A DNA stretch of 10,284 nucleotides, from contig RFHX01000001.1 in the NCBI GenBank assembly GCA_003695725.1, forward strand, positions 1 to 10,284. Reading direction: 5' to 3'. The stretch's first letter is position 1; every line of letters starts with the position of its first letter. The notes beneath the pieces were generated by a model that did not search any database, was not told the DNA's origin, and worked only from the letters and a program-made list of their open reading frames with translations. Below, one piece after another: positions 1-7,961 of this stretch. Both the position numbers and the translations under genes were made by a program. The DNA comes from Candidatus Schekmanbacteria bacterium (GTDB taxonomy: Bacteria > Schekmanbacteria > GWA2-38-11 > J061).

Positions 1-399
1 TTATTAATATTACCTGAAACAAAGATTATGGAGATGTACTTAAAAAATGAATATAAACCTTTATCGCTTGATGAAACTATTAATATGGGTGCAAAAGCTC
101 TTAAAATTCTTTACAAGAATAATATTCCATGCATTCGATTTGGTTTGCCTGAAAACAATGAATATAAAGGCACATCCATAATTGGCCCCTATCATCCATC
201 GCTGAAACATATGATTGACTCAAAACTTGCTTATGCTACGATGTATCGCAAGATAGTGAAAAAAAATATTAAAGGCAAAATGATAGCTTTTTCAGTGCCT
301 GAAAGGGAAATGTCTGCTTTCATTGGAATAAAAAAAGAAAATATAAGAAAAATCAAAGAAGTCTTTAATTTGGATTGCCAAATCTTTCCGCAGCATTAA
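1..399 (+). CDS. Elp3-like radical SAM protein, C-terminal part (5' end outside window)
   Basis: The reading frame is open from base 1 without a stop, so this is the last ~132 residues of a longer protein and not a small gene beginning at the ATG at 28. The visible part resembles the domain that follows the radical SAM barrel in Elp3/YhcC-like proteins. It contains a segment reading YKPLSLDETI, then a helix, then IRFGLPENN, then the family-typical IIGPYHPSLKHMIDS (around window residues 60-75), and a tail with IGIKKENIRKIKE. Proteins of this group use a [4Fe-4S] cluster and S-adenosylmethionine. Some are tRNA-modifying, and many bacterial members are uncharacterised and mis-named as coproporphyrinogen oxidases. 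The CxxxCxxC cluster motif would lie upstream of the window and cannot be checked, so the exact reaction is unknown. The stop is 16 bases before the corrinoid adenosyltransferase start, suggesting co-transcription. Confidence 0.68.
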   Translation, partial: LLILPETKIMEMYLKNEYKPLSLDETINMGAKALKILYKNNIPCIRFGLPENNEYKGTSIIGPYHPSLKHMIDSKLAYATMYRKIVKKNIKGKMIAFSVPEREMSAFIGIKKENIRKIKEVFNLDCQIFPQH

Positions 400-415
400 A
401 AGGATATATTTAATA

Positions 416-952
416 ATGAAAAAATTCAAAGAGGGCTTTATACAAGTTTATACAGGCAGTGGAAAAGGAAAAACAACCGCAGCTTTAGGATTAGCACTAA
501 GAGCAGCAGGCCATGGTTTTAAAAGTATGATTATCCAATTTATGAAGGGAGATAAAAATTATGGTGAAATAATTGCACATCATCATCTATCACCATATAT
601 AACTATCAGACAGTTTGGGCTATGCACTTTTGTCGACAAAAACAATCCATCAGCCGAAGATTTGAAACTTGCTTCAGAAGGTATTGGCTTTGCAAGAAAA
701 ATTTCAAAAGGAAATGAATTTGACATATTAGTACTTGATGAAATAAACTGTGCCGTTGATTTTGGACTTGTAAAGGAAGAAGAGCTCTTAGATATTATGG
801 AAAACAAAAATCCTCATATGGAGCTCATCTTGACGGGCAGGTATGCAAGTAGAAAAATAATTGAAAAAGCAGACCTTGTGACGGAGATGAAGGAAATCAA
901 GCACTATTATCGGAATAAAAAAATAACATCCCGAGAAGGAATAGAATGGTAG
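416..952 (+). CDS. cobO: Corrinoid (cob(I)yrinic acid a,c-diamide) adenosyltransferase, CobO/BtuR/CobA type
   Basis: This enzyme transfers the 5'-deoxyadenosyl group of ATP to the cobalt of a reduced corrinoid, giving the adenosyl form needed for coenzyme B12. It acts in the cytoplasm in de novo synthesis or salvage. The 178-residue protein has the full length of the family. The ATP-binding P-loop is GSGKGKTT at residues 14-21, preceded by the typical GFIQVYTG. A Walker-B-like LVLDE lies at 105-109 and is followed by INCAVDFGLV. The LTGRYAS motif at 139-145 matches the family's LTGR motif, and the C-terminus REGIEW resembles the usual RKGIEY/F ending. The start ATG has a weak AAAAGGAT ribosome site about 10 bases upstream. 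It sits 16 bases after the radical SAM gene and 18 before ileS. No cobalamin riboswitch can fit upstream, so expression probably depends on the preceding operon promoter. No other cobalamin genes are visible. Confidence 0.93.
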   Translation: MKKFKEGFIQVYTGSGKGKTTAALGLALRAAGHGFKSMIIQFMKGDKNYGEIIAHHHLSPYITIRQFGLCTFVDKNNPSAEDLKLASEGIGFARKISKGNEFDILVLDEINCAVDFGLVKEEELLDIMENKNPHMELILTGRYASRKIIEKADLVTEMKEIKHYYRNKKITSREGIEW

Positions 953-970
953 AGGAGGAAAGAGAAGAAT
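953..970 (+). promoter_or_regulatory. Strong ribosome binding site for ileS
   Basis: A purine-rich stretch with GAGGAGG directly after the adenosyltransferase stop (about 952-959) is followed by more A/G up to the ileS ATG at 971. It supports this start. It also shows that there is no room for a T-box leader between the two genes, so any tRNA-Ile-responsive control must lie upstream of the whole operon, outside the window. Confidence 0.6.
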
Positions 971-3763
971 ATGGATTATAAAGATACACTGAATTTGCCT
1001 CAAACGAAATTTCCTATGAAAGCAAATTTGGCTCAAAAAGAGCCAATTTATCTTGAGAGATGGGAAAAGACAGGTTTGTACCAAAAGATTAGAGAAAGAT
1101 GCAAAGGAAAGGAAAAATTTATCCTTCATGACGGGCCTCCCTATGCTAATGGACATATCCATATGGGAACTGCGCTAAATAAAATTTTGAAAGACATAAC
1201 AGTAAAATCGAAAACTATGGCAGGATTCGACGCTCCCTATGTGCCGGGATGGGACTGCCATGGTTTGCCCATTGAACATGAAGTCGATAAGCGGCTTGGA
1301 AGCAAAAAGAAAGAAATGACTATATCGGAAATCAGGAAGAAATGCTTGGAATACGCTCTGCGTTTTGTTGATATTCAGCGCAAGGAATTCAAAAGGCTTG
1401 GTGTATTGGGGAAATGGGAAGACCCTTATTTGACAGTAAATAAAAATTATGAAGCTACTATAATCGATGAACTTTCTCAATTTTTCTTATCAGGAAGCGC
1501 CTATAGAAGCAGAAAACCTATCTATTGGTGTGCTTCGTGTAAAACAGCTTTGGCAGAAGCTGAAGTTGAATATGATGACCATACATCGCTGTCCGTATAT
1601 GTTAAATTTCCGATTCCGGCAGAAGAAGAAAAAATTTCCAAACTCCTAAATGGAAAAGAAGCATCGTGTCTAATATGGACTACTACACCTTGGACTCTCC
1701 CTGCAAATCTTGCAATAGCAGTGCATCCAGATTATGAATACAGTCTTATCGAACTCGATGAAAATGTCATACTATTGGCAAAGGAATTGATTCCGACACT
1801 GCTTCAGAAAATGAATAAAATTTCTTACAATACTTTGCACACTTGGAAAGGTAAAGAGCTTGAAGGCATAAAATGCAAACATCCTTTTTATGATCGTGAA
1901 TCAGTCATCGTCTGCGGAGAACATGTAACTATGGAACAAGGAACTGGATGCGTCCACACGGCTCCCGGGCACGGTGCGGAAGACTATGATATGGGACTTA
2001 AATATGGGCTTGAAATTTACAGTCCAGTAAATGACGAAGGATGTTTCATCGATGAAATTCCGGAATTTTCAGGGATGAATGTTTTTGAAGCAAACCCATT
2101 GATCAGAAACAAACTTAAAGATATAGGGGCACTAATCTTCGAAGAAAAAATAACCCATTCATATCCACACTGTTGGAGATGTAAAAATCCCATCATTTTT
2201 AGAGCAACAGATCAATGGTTTATATCTATGGACAAAAACAATCTTAGGGAAAAGTCCCTTGCAGAAATAAAGAAGGTCAAGTGGATACCAAGTTGGGGAG
2301 AAAATCGCATTAAAGGAATGCTTGAACAAAGACCTGATTGGTGCATATCGAGACAGCGCTGTTGGGGAGTACCTATAACAGTGGTCTATTGCGAGAAATG
2401 CTCAACTCCTTTTTATAATAAAGAATTTTTGAAAAAGACAAGTAAACTTTTTTCTGAAAAAGGTGCTGATGCTTGGTTTGAACTTGAAACTGCAGAACTG
2501 ATACCTCAAGGGACAAAGTGTTCTAATTGTGGCTGTGAAGAATTTAGGAAAGAAAACGATATTCTCGATGTCTGGTTTGAATCAGGTGTAAGTCATGAAG
2601 CAGTACTCAAGAGTTATAGCGAACTCTCCTGGCCTGCAGATTTGTATCTTGAAGGAAGCGACCAACATAGAGGATGGTTTAACTCGAGCTTAATGGTTTC
2701 TATTTCGCATAGAGAGAAAGCTCCCTATAAAAGTGTCTTGACACATGGATATGTTGTTGATGGCAATGGTAAGAAGATGTCAAAATCCTTGGGTAATGTT
2801 ATTGCGCCGGATGAAATCATAAAAAAACATGGAGCTGAAATACTTCGTCTATGGGCTTCATCAGTTGATTACAGAGAAGACATTAGAATTTCTGAAGAAA
2901 TCATCAATCGTCTTTCAGAGGCATATCGAAGAATCAGAAATACCTGTAAATATATCTTAGGCAATTTATATGACTTCAATCCTATTGAAGATTCAGTAGC
3001 TCTTGAAAAGATGTGTGAAATCGACAGATGGGCTCTATCAAGACTCTCTGCCCTTTCAAAACGGTTAAAAAAAGCCTATGATGACTATGATTTTCATATT
3101 TTTTACCACAAATTCCATAATTTTTGTGCAGTTGATATGAGCGCCTTTTACTTAGATATATTAAAAGACCGCCTTTATACGAGTAAAGCCGACTCGTTGG
3201 AAAGACGCTCAGCTCAGACAGCACTTTTCAAAATAATCGATTCTCTTGTGCGCTTAATGGCTCCAATTTTATCATTTACAGCAGAAGAGGTGTGGGATTA
3301 CTTGAAAGAAATCGATCCAACGAAGGAAGAAAGCGTACATCTTGCATTATTTCCGGATGAATCTGAAATTAAGCAAGATATTGAGCTTGAAGAAAGATGG
3401 GAAAAGATAATCAAGCTTAGAAATGAAGTAACCAAAGTCCTCGAAGAAGCAAGACGCCAAAAGATAATTGGTCATTCCCTTGATGCTGAAGTATCAATTT
3501 ACGGTAAAGGAGAAAATTTTAATTTCTTTAAAAATTATGAAAATGAATTGTCATCTGTTTTTATTGTATCACAAGTAAGATTTGTAGAAGATGAGATTTC
3601 AGGAAATGGCGGAGAATGTGAAAGAAGCTTTGAAGACATAGTGATAAAAGCAACAAAAGCCAAAGGGGAAAAATGCGAAAGATGTTGGACAATATCTGAA
3701 AATACCGGCGAAAATAAGAATTACCCAAATACATGTCCAAAATGCGTCAGCAATCTAAGCTGA
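971..3763 (+). CDS. ileS: Isoleucyl-tRNA synthetase (IleRS1-type, with C-terminal zinc site)
   Basis: This cytoplasmic class I synthetase charges tRNA-Ile with isoleucine and hydrolyses mischarged valine. At 930 residues it has the full length of the bacterial family. The ATP-binding signature is [10 protein letters not shown] at 57-66, and the HIGH position reads HMGT (64-67). The CP1 editing domain shows [12 protein letters not shown] (237-248) and [12 protein letters not shown] (329-340), including the aspartate (D338) aligned with the editing Asp of E. coli IleRS. The KMSKS loop is intact at 602-606, followed by LGN. The anticodon-binding helical region follows. The C-terminal zinc module has CERC (902-905) and CPKC (922-925), typical of the bacterial, mupirocin-sensitive IleRS1 group. 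Other Cys pairs (WCASC, HCWRC, YCEKC) are usual in this family. The gene is the last of a plus-strand run and is convergent with lptD. The lspA gene, often downstream of ileS, is absent. Confidence 0.98.
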   Translation: MDYKDTLNLPQTKFPMKANLAQKEPIYLERWEKTGLYQKIRERCKGKEKFILHDGPPYANGHIHMGTALNKILKDITVKSKTMAGFDAPYVPGWDCHGLPIEHEVDKRLGSKKKEMTISEIRKKCLEYALRFVDIQRKEFKRLGVLGKWEDPYLTVNKNYEATIIDELSQFFLSGSAYRSRKPIYWCASCKTALAEAEVEYDDHTSLSVYVKFPIPAEEEKISKLLNGKEASCLIWTTTPWTLPANLAIAVHPDYEYSLIELDENVILLAKELIPTLLQKMNKISYNTLHTWKGKELEGIKCKHPFYDRESVIVCGEHVTMEQGTGCVHTAPGHGAEDYDMGLKYGLEIYSPVNDEGCFIDEIPEFSGMNVFEANPLIRNKLKDIGALIFEEKITHSYPHCWRCKNPIIFRATDQWFISMDKNNLREKSLAEIKKVKWIPSWGENRIKGMLEQRPDWCISRQRCWGVPITVVYCEKCSTPFYNKEFLKKTSKLFSEKGADAWFELETAELIPQGTKCSNCGCEEFRKENDILDVWFESGVSHEAVLKSYSELSWPADLYLEGSDQHRGWFNSSLMVSISHREKAPYKSVLTHGYVVDGNGKKMSKSLGNVIAPDEIIKKHGAEILRLWASSVDYREDIRISEEIINRLSEAYRRIRNTCKYILGNLYDFNPIEDSVALEKMCEIDRWALSRLSALSKRLKKAYDDYDFHIFYHKFHNFCAVDMSAFYLDILKDRLYTSKADSLERRSAQTALFKIIDSLVRLMAPILSFTAEEVWDYLKEIDPTKEESVHLALFPDESEIKQDIELEERWEKIIKLRNEVTKVLEEARRQKIIGHSLDAEVSIYGKGENFNFFKNYENELSSVFIVSQVRFVEDEISGNGGECERSFEDIVIKATKAKGEKCERCWTISENTGENKNYPNTCPKCVSNLS

Positions 3764-3781
3764 TTTATGATGCAATAATGA

Positions 3782-6286
3782 TTACATACCTCCTGTGGAT
3801 ATCTCTCCAAGAGTCTTCAATTCCACTACAACCCAAAAATACTCATCATCCTTTGTTTCATCATCAAATGAACGCAAACTTCCTTTCTCTCTAAAGTATT
3901 CTCTCACTCCATAATTCCCTTCAACACTCCAACATTGGGCAGAATATTTCAATCGCAGGTTAAAATCTTTTTGTTTTTGTTCAAAAAAGCTTGAATTGAG
4001 CGATTCATCCGATTTTGTATTCGATTTGCCAAAGAAATTTGCTGTATATCCTGTTTCCCACCCGCCTGGAAAATCAATGTTCAACCTGACTGTCGAAAAA
4101 ATATTTTCATAAGGTTTATCCTTTATGAAAATCGGATTAAAATCCGGCTCATCCCAATCAAGTGCCTGATTTGCCTTTGGTGTCGTCCAATGAGATAAAA
4201 ATGAAAAAGAAATTTTGCTGTTAAATAATTCTGTAGCATATCTAAAATGTGAAATGAATCTATCTAATGCTCCATCTACTGGGTCCATATAACCGGTAAA
4301 TCCAAGAGTAAGGCCTGTGATAGGATAAACCTCTAAAGCCAATCGGAGGTCGGACATTGCTCTAATATTGTTAATTCTTTGCTTGTATCTTCTTTTCTCA
4401 ATAAGTCTTCTATATTTACCATTATCCTTTCTCAAATCATAATATTGACTCATCGACAAACGCATAATTTCCTTTGCAACATTTCCACTTTCTTCAAGTC
4501 CAAATGAACCATATATGCTGTTTTCAAGATTCCATTTAATATATTCCCTTCCTGAAATGAAATCCTCTTCATCTGCCTGTAGGATATGTTTCTGATTGAC
4601 TTGAGGAATATAGACATACTTAATAGAGGGCTGAACAATATGCTTTATCTTTTCAAGATTGCCGACCTTTGTGTTCAACAATGCATATGCTTTTGGTCCC
4701 TCGGCATCTATTTCTATATTATAGATTTCTCGTGTGGAATCAGAATTTCCAGAAAGATTAACTTTTTTCAATGTGCCATCATTTTTCTTTATTAATTTCA
4801 AGTGATTTCCATCAGACCGATTGGAGTAAAAGGTTTCTCTAATACCTACTTTGCCTCTAATTGAAAGCAATTCTTTTATATTAAGAGGCAAAATGATTTC
4901 AGGATGGAAATCAAGGCGCACTTCATCGAAGTTTTCAACTTCTGTTTTACCATCTTTCTTTGCATATTCTTTGCTTTTCCATTTGCTGCGTATTGAAGCA
5001 AAAGAAGAATCGAGCCTAAATTTCAATGGAATGTATTTATTCAATTTTTCAAGTCCCTTTATAATACCATTTTGTCCAAAAACAGGCTGTTCAAGGGCTA
5101 CGAATTGTATTTTGGGCAAATACTGATAGGTCTTATCATTGATAATATCTGCAAATTTGTCTCTTTCCTTTCTTGGGAAAGACTTAATCCTATCCTGCAT
5201 CCTCCCTATATTTAATTTGTAGTAATATTCATCCCATGACTTGCTCAAGGACATAAACGAATCAAGTTTCAAATCAGATGCCTTTGTTATCTTTTGACTT
5301 ACCTCTCCGTAGTCGCGGTCGAAATTATGGTCACTGCTTACATCGAGTTTCGTAGCAAGGTGAAGTCCATCACCTAATTCCCTTTTTTCATAAAAATAAA
5401 TATTCCATCTTTGCTTTCTTTTCGCATCTCCACCTTCCCTGTTTCTCGAAGTACTCTTCGTTGTAATATAATAAACATTTGCTGTACCGGAACTCTTTTC
5501 ATCAATAAGATAATTGAAATTTGCCTCTATCCCTATTCCTCTTTTTCCTTGAATATCAGGAGTTAAAGTAAGGTCAGAGTAATCAGACATCGCCCAAAAA
5601 AAGGGTTGTTTCCATCTCAAGCCCTTCCTTTGGCTGTATCCTATTCTTGGTACAAGAAATCCTGTCGAACGGTCTTTCTTTATTGGGAAAAGGAGATAAG
5701 GAGAATAAAAAACAGGAACTTTTTTTATTTCCAATGATGAACCCTTTGCAGTCAAAAAACCATTGACCTGTGCATCTGCCTCTTTGGATTTGACTGTCCA
5801 AGCAGGAGTTTCTGCTTGGCAGGCAGTATAATAGCCATTAACAATCTTGTATCTGTCGAATCCAAGTCTTCTCAATTCAACTCCTGTCAAATAATAGGTA
5901 GGCTCAAGAAAGAGTTCGCCATTTCTTATTATTCCTGTTCTTGTCCGAAGATTAAGCTCCAATTCTTCACAAAAAAGTACACTTGTGCCATCTTCAACAA
6001 CCACATTCCCTCTTGCCTTAACATCAGCAGTTTCAAGGTTATATTCAACATAATCAGCTTGTAAATCCATTCCTCTGTATTCGATATCAACTGCATCTCT
6101 TCCAATTATCAGGTTTTTATCCCTTTGAAAATCCAAGTTTCCTCCGTAAAAACGCACTTCATCTTCAAGGCCAAACTCCATCTCTTTGAATTTATCTACA
6201 GCTGAAATTTCAGGTTCTAAAGCATAGGAGCTCGTTTGAAAAAAAACAAAAGTAATTGAAATTATAAATAGAATTTTTTTAAACAT
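3782..6286 (-). CDS. lptD: LPS-assembly protein LptD (OstA/Imp), outer-membrane barrel
   Basis: LptD, with lipoprotein LptE, forms the outer-membrane translocon that places lipopolysaccharide in the outer leaflet. The 834-residue product starts with a signal peptide: KK at 3-4, a hydrophobic core at 5-16 and a likely cleavage after SYA at 22. Residues ~40-130 form the periplasmic OstA/LptA-like beta-jellyroll that receives LPS (for example DYVEYNLETADVKARGNVVV). From ~150 the family pattern YYTAC...PAWTVK leads into the barrel, with YSPYLLFPIKKDRSTGFLVPRIGYS-like early strands that are highly typical. The C-terminus ends in the expected last strand, FWVVVELKTLGE. C156 and C785 (in QCWSV) sit where the interdomain disulfide cysteines of E. 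coli LptD lie; C106 is the only other cysteine. The weak ribosome site (AAGAGA) is about 8 bases upstream of the ATG. The gene is downstream of folC on the same strand, with a 134-base spacer. Confidence 0.95.
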   Translation of the reverse strand: MFKKILFIISITFVFFQTSSYALEPEISAVDKFKEMEFGLEDEVRFYGGNLDFQRDKNLIIGRDAVDIEYRGMDLQADYVEYNLETADVKARGNVVVEDGTSVLFCEELELNLRTRTGIIRNGELFLEPTYYLTGVELRRLGFDRYKIVNGYYTACQAETPAWTVKSKEADAQVNGFLTAKGSSLEIKKVPVFYSPYLLFPIKKDRSTGFLVPRIGYSQRKGLRWKQPFFWAMSDYSDLTLTPDIQGKRGIGIEANFNYLIDEKSSGTANVYYITTKSTSRNREGGDAKRKQRWNIYFYEKRELGDGLHLATKLDVSSDHNFDRDYGEVSQKITKASDLKLDSFMSLSKSWDEYYYKLNIGRMQDRIKSFPRKERDKFADIINDKTYQYLPKIQFVALEQPVFGQNGIIKGLEKLNKYIPLKFRLDSSFASIRSKWKSKEYAKKDGKTEVENFDEVRLDFHPEIILPLNIKELLSIRGKVGIRETFYSNRSDGNHLKLIKKNDGTLKKVNLSGNSDSTREIYNIEIDAEGPKAYALLNTKVGNLEKIKHIVQPSIKYVYIPQVNQKHILQADEEDFISGREYIKWNLENSIYGSFGLEESGNVAKEIMRLSMSQYYDLRKDNGKYRRLIEKRRYKQRINNIRAMSDLRLALEVYPITGLTLGFTGYMDPVDGALDRFISHFRYATELFNSKISFSFLSHWTTPKANQALDWDEPDFNPIFIKDKPYENIFSTVRLNIDFPGGWETGYTANFFGKSNTKSDESLNSSFFEQKQKDFNLRLKYSAQCWSVEGNYGVREYFREKGSLRSFDDETKDDEYFWVVVELKTLGEISTGGM

Positions 6287-6421
6287 TGATGTTTTCTCTT
6301 GACTGCCTAATTTGATATCTTAACAAAGTATTATGGCCTTAAAAAATAACTAAAATCAGTTATCAAAAAATTATTAAAGAAATAACATATATTACCCATT
6401 AAGAAAATTAAAAGAATTACT
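6287..6421 (-). other. AT-rich spacer between folC and lptD; probable lptD upstream region
   Basis: No gene is visible here. On the minus strand a CATAAT box (plus 6330-6335) could be a -10 element for lptD, giving a leader of about 35-40 bases, but I see no good -35 at 16-18 bases. A small hairpin lies just upstream of it (see the terminator entry). The spacing is too large for translational coupling of folC and lptD, so lptD may have its own promoter. Confidence 0.3.
6341..6363 (-). terminator. Weak intrinsic-terminator-like hairpin after folC
   Basis: Read on the minus strand, ATAACT, a six-base loop GATTTT and AGTTAT form a perfect six-base-pair stem, followed at once by five more T residues. 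This has the form of a rho-independent terminator located about 60 bases past the folC stop. The stem has only one G-C pair, so it would be weak. It may attenuate read-through into lptD or may be chance in AT-rich DNA. Confidence 0.3.
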
Positions 6422-7783
6422 TCACTCAACGCATTCATTCATAAAATCAAAATTTTTTACAAGTTTTTTTCTGCTTTTATCATTCTTTTTTAATCTATCA
6501 ACAAATTGTAAAAGAGGAGCTACCAAATAGATAGACCCAGCTATACAAACAAGAGTTTCAGAAGCAGATTTTTTACTTGCTTCTTTAAAAGCATCAAAAG
6601 GATTTGCAATTACGGAGGTAGAAACTCCATCTCCATCAAAGACTTTCTTCAATTCATAAGGTGAAAAAGCTCTTTCGTTGCAAGGTGTCGTAAAAATGAT
6701 TTTAAGCCCTCGAATATTCAACAATGACAGCATTTTCGGTATATCTTTGTCAGAAAGAACTCCAAAAATAAGGATGACTTCTCTTTTATCTATCTCTTTT
6801 GAAATATATGAGGTTATATATTTCAAGGCATTACTATTATGAGCACAATCAAAAAGTATCTCAATATCCTTCAACTTTATTCTCTCCATTCTACCGCGCC
6901 ATTTAGTGGAATACAGTCCTTTTTGAATAGCAGACTCGATTTCTATCCCTTTTTTCTTTTTTTTATTCAACCTCAAAAATTCCAAAAATGCTGTTATTGC
7001 AAGTGAAGCATTATAGGGTTGGAATTCGCCGGCTAAAGGTACTTTGATGTTTTTGCATATGAAATCTTCAGACATATAATCAAAAACGCTACTTCTTAAA
7101 TTAGAAACAAGGCTGTCTATCTTAAAATCTCTTCCCCAAAGAAGAAGTTTTGCAGATTTCTTTTTGCACTCTTTTTCTATTACTTCATATGCCTTCTTCG
7201 AAAGCTTGCCTGAGATGACTATGCCTCTATTTCTTATAACACCGGCTTTTTCGAATGCAATTTTTTCAATTGTGTTGCCAAGATATTGAATATGGTCAAC
7301 TGCTATACCTGTTATGATGCAAATGTTACTCTCTGCAATATTTACTGCGTCAAATCTTCCCCCAAGTCCTACTTCAAGGACAGCCGATTCAACTTCTCGT
7401 TCTTTAAAAAACAGAAAGGACAAAAGCGTCAAGAATTCGAAATAGGTAACATCACTAATTCCTGCATTTTCCAAGATATTCACTATTTGAAGAAATCTTT
7501 TTTTATCTATTTTTTTCCCTTCAACCCTTATTCTTTCTCTGATGTCAAAAAGATGAGGAGAAGTATAAAGGCCTGACTTTACGCCTGCATTATTCATTAT
7601 TGATGAAAGCATTGCTGATACTGAGCCTTTGCCGTTTGTGCCAGCAACGATAATAGATTTGAAAAAACTCTGAGGATTCCCTACCCGCTCAGCGGCTCGT
7701 AAAATTCTCTCTAATCCAAGTTTTATTCCATTTCCGCTAAATTTCTTCTCGAGCATAGCTACGGTTTTTTCATATTTCGTCAT
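6422..7783 (-). CDS. folC: Folylpolyglutamate synthase / dihydrofolate synthase (Mur ligase family)
   Basis: This enzyme adds glutamate to folates by an ATP-driven acyl-phosphate mechanism, and in many bacteria it also makes dihydrofolate from dihydropteroate. It is cytoplasmic. The 453-residue protein fits the family, with a slightly long basic C-terminal tail. The ATP P-loop is GTNGKGS at 48-54. TSPHLFDIRERI at 74-85, EVGLGGRFDAVN at 137-148 and DHIQYLGNTIEKIAFEKAGVIR (starting at 163) are classical FolC motifs. The linker and second domain show PLAGEFQPYNASLA (249-262) and WRGRMERI (295-302). The usual DGAHNP of the C-terminal domain reads DCAHNS at 312-317, and CIAGSIYLVAPLL lies near the end. 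The AAGGTG ribosome site is 12 bases before the ATG, somewhat far. It is divergent from the phosphoesterase gene and upstream of lptD. Whether it has both activities or only the polyglutamylating one cannot be read from the sequence. Confidence 0.95.
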   Translation of the reverse strand: MTKYEKTVAMLEKKFSGNGIKLGLERILRAAERVGNPQSFFKSIIVAGTNGKGSVSAMLSSIMNNAGVKSGLYTSPHLFDIRERIRVEGKKIDKKRFLQIVNILENAGISDVTYFEFLTLLSFLFFKEREVESAVLEVGLGGRFDAVNIAESNICIITGIAVDHIQYLGNTIEKIAFEKAGVIRNRGIVISGKLSKKAYEVIEKECKKKSAKLLLWGRDFKIDSLVSNLRSSVFDYMSEDFICKNIKVPLAGEFQPYNASLAITAFLEFLRLNKKKKKGIEIESAIQKGLYSTKWRGRMERIKLKDIEILFDCAHNSNALKYITSYISKEIDKREVILIFGVLSDKDIPKMLSLLNIRGLKIIFTTPCNERAFSPYELKKVFDGDGVSTSVIANPFDAFKEASKKSASETLVCIAGSIYLVAPLLQFVDRLKKNDKSRKKLVKNFDFMNECVE

Positions 7784-7961
7784 TTTCTATAACCGCACCT
7801 TCTCATTTCAAATTTCACTCTTAAAGTCATTAATTTCTTTGATATCTATTTGTTTTCTATATCAATTGAATTAAAATTATTTTTGATTTTATGAGAAAAT
7901 TTTCTATAGATGAATATCACAATTTAGAGGTTACTGTTAACAACTCTTATAGAATATTTTT
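7784..7961. promoter_or_regulatory. Divergent intergenic region between folC and the phosphoesterase gene
   Basis: This AT-rich region must carry promoters for both flanking genes. For the plus-strand gene a possible promoter is TTGATT (7883-7888), a 16-base spacer and TATAGA (7905-7910). A second -10-like TAGAAT lies at 7950-7955, just before the ATG at 7962. A perfect 12-base palindrome AGAAAATTTTCT spans 7894-7905. An imperfect hairpin (AGAGGTT with AAC..CTCT, 7926-7947) lies closer to the start. No Shine-Dalgarno sequence precedes the plus-strand ATG. I could not name a promoter for folC with confidence. Confidence 0.35.
7894..7905. repeat. 12-base perfect palindrome, possible operator
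   Basis: The sequence AGAAAATTTTCT reads the same on both strands. It falls between the putative -35 (7883-7888) and -10 (7905-7910) of the phosphoesterase promoter, a usual position for a repressor site. It is A/T-dominated, so chance occurrence is quite possible, and I do not recognise it as the site of a known regulator. Confidence 0.3.

Noticed and set aside
400-415. Cobalamin riboswitch before the adenosyltransferase gene
   Set aside because: The gap to the preceding gene is only 16 bases, far too short for the element.
953-970. T-box leader before ileS
   Set aside because: Only 18 bases separate ileS from the preceding gene, and they are occupied by the ribosome site.
788-1162. Minus-strand open frame of ~124 codons across the cobO-ileS junction
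   Set aside because: It overlaps two well-identified plus-strand genes, has low-complexity Phe/Ile/Ser-rich composition and no family resemblance; it is an antisense shadow.
3764-3781. Bidirectional terminator between ileS and lptD
   Set aside because: The 18-base convergent gap contains no inverted repeat or T-run; I could not support a terminator.
5816-6064. Plus-strand open frame inside lptD
   Set aside because: It is antisense to the conserved OstA domain, with no ribosome site or homology signal.
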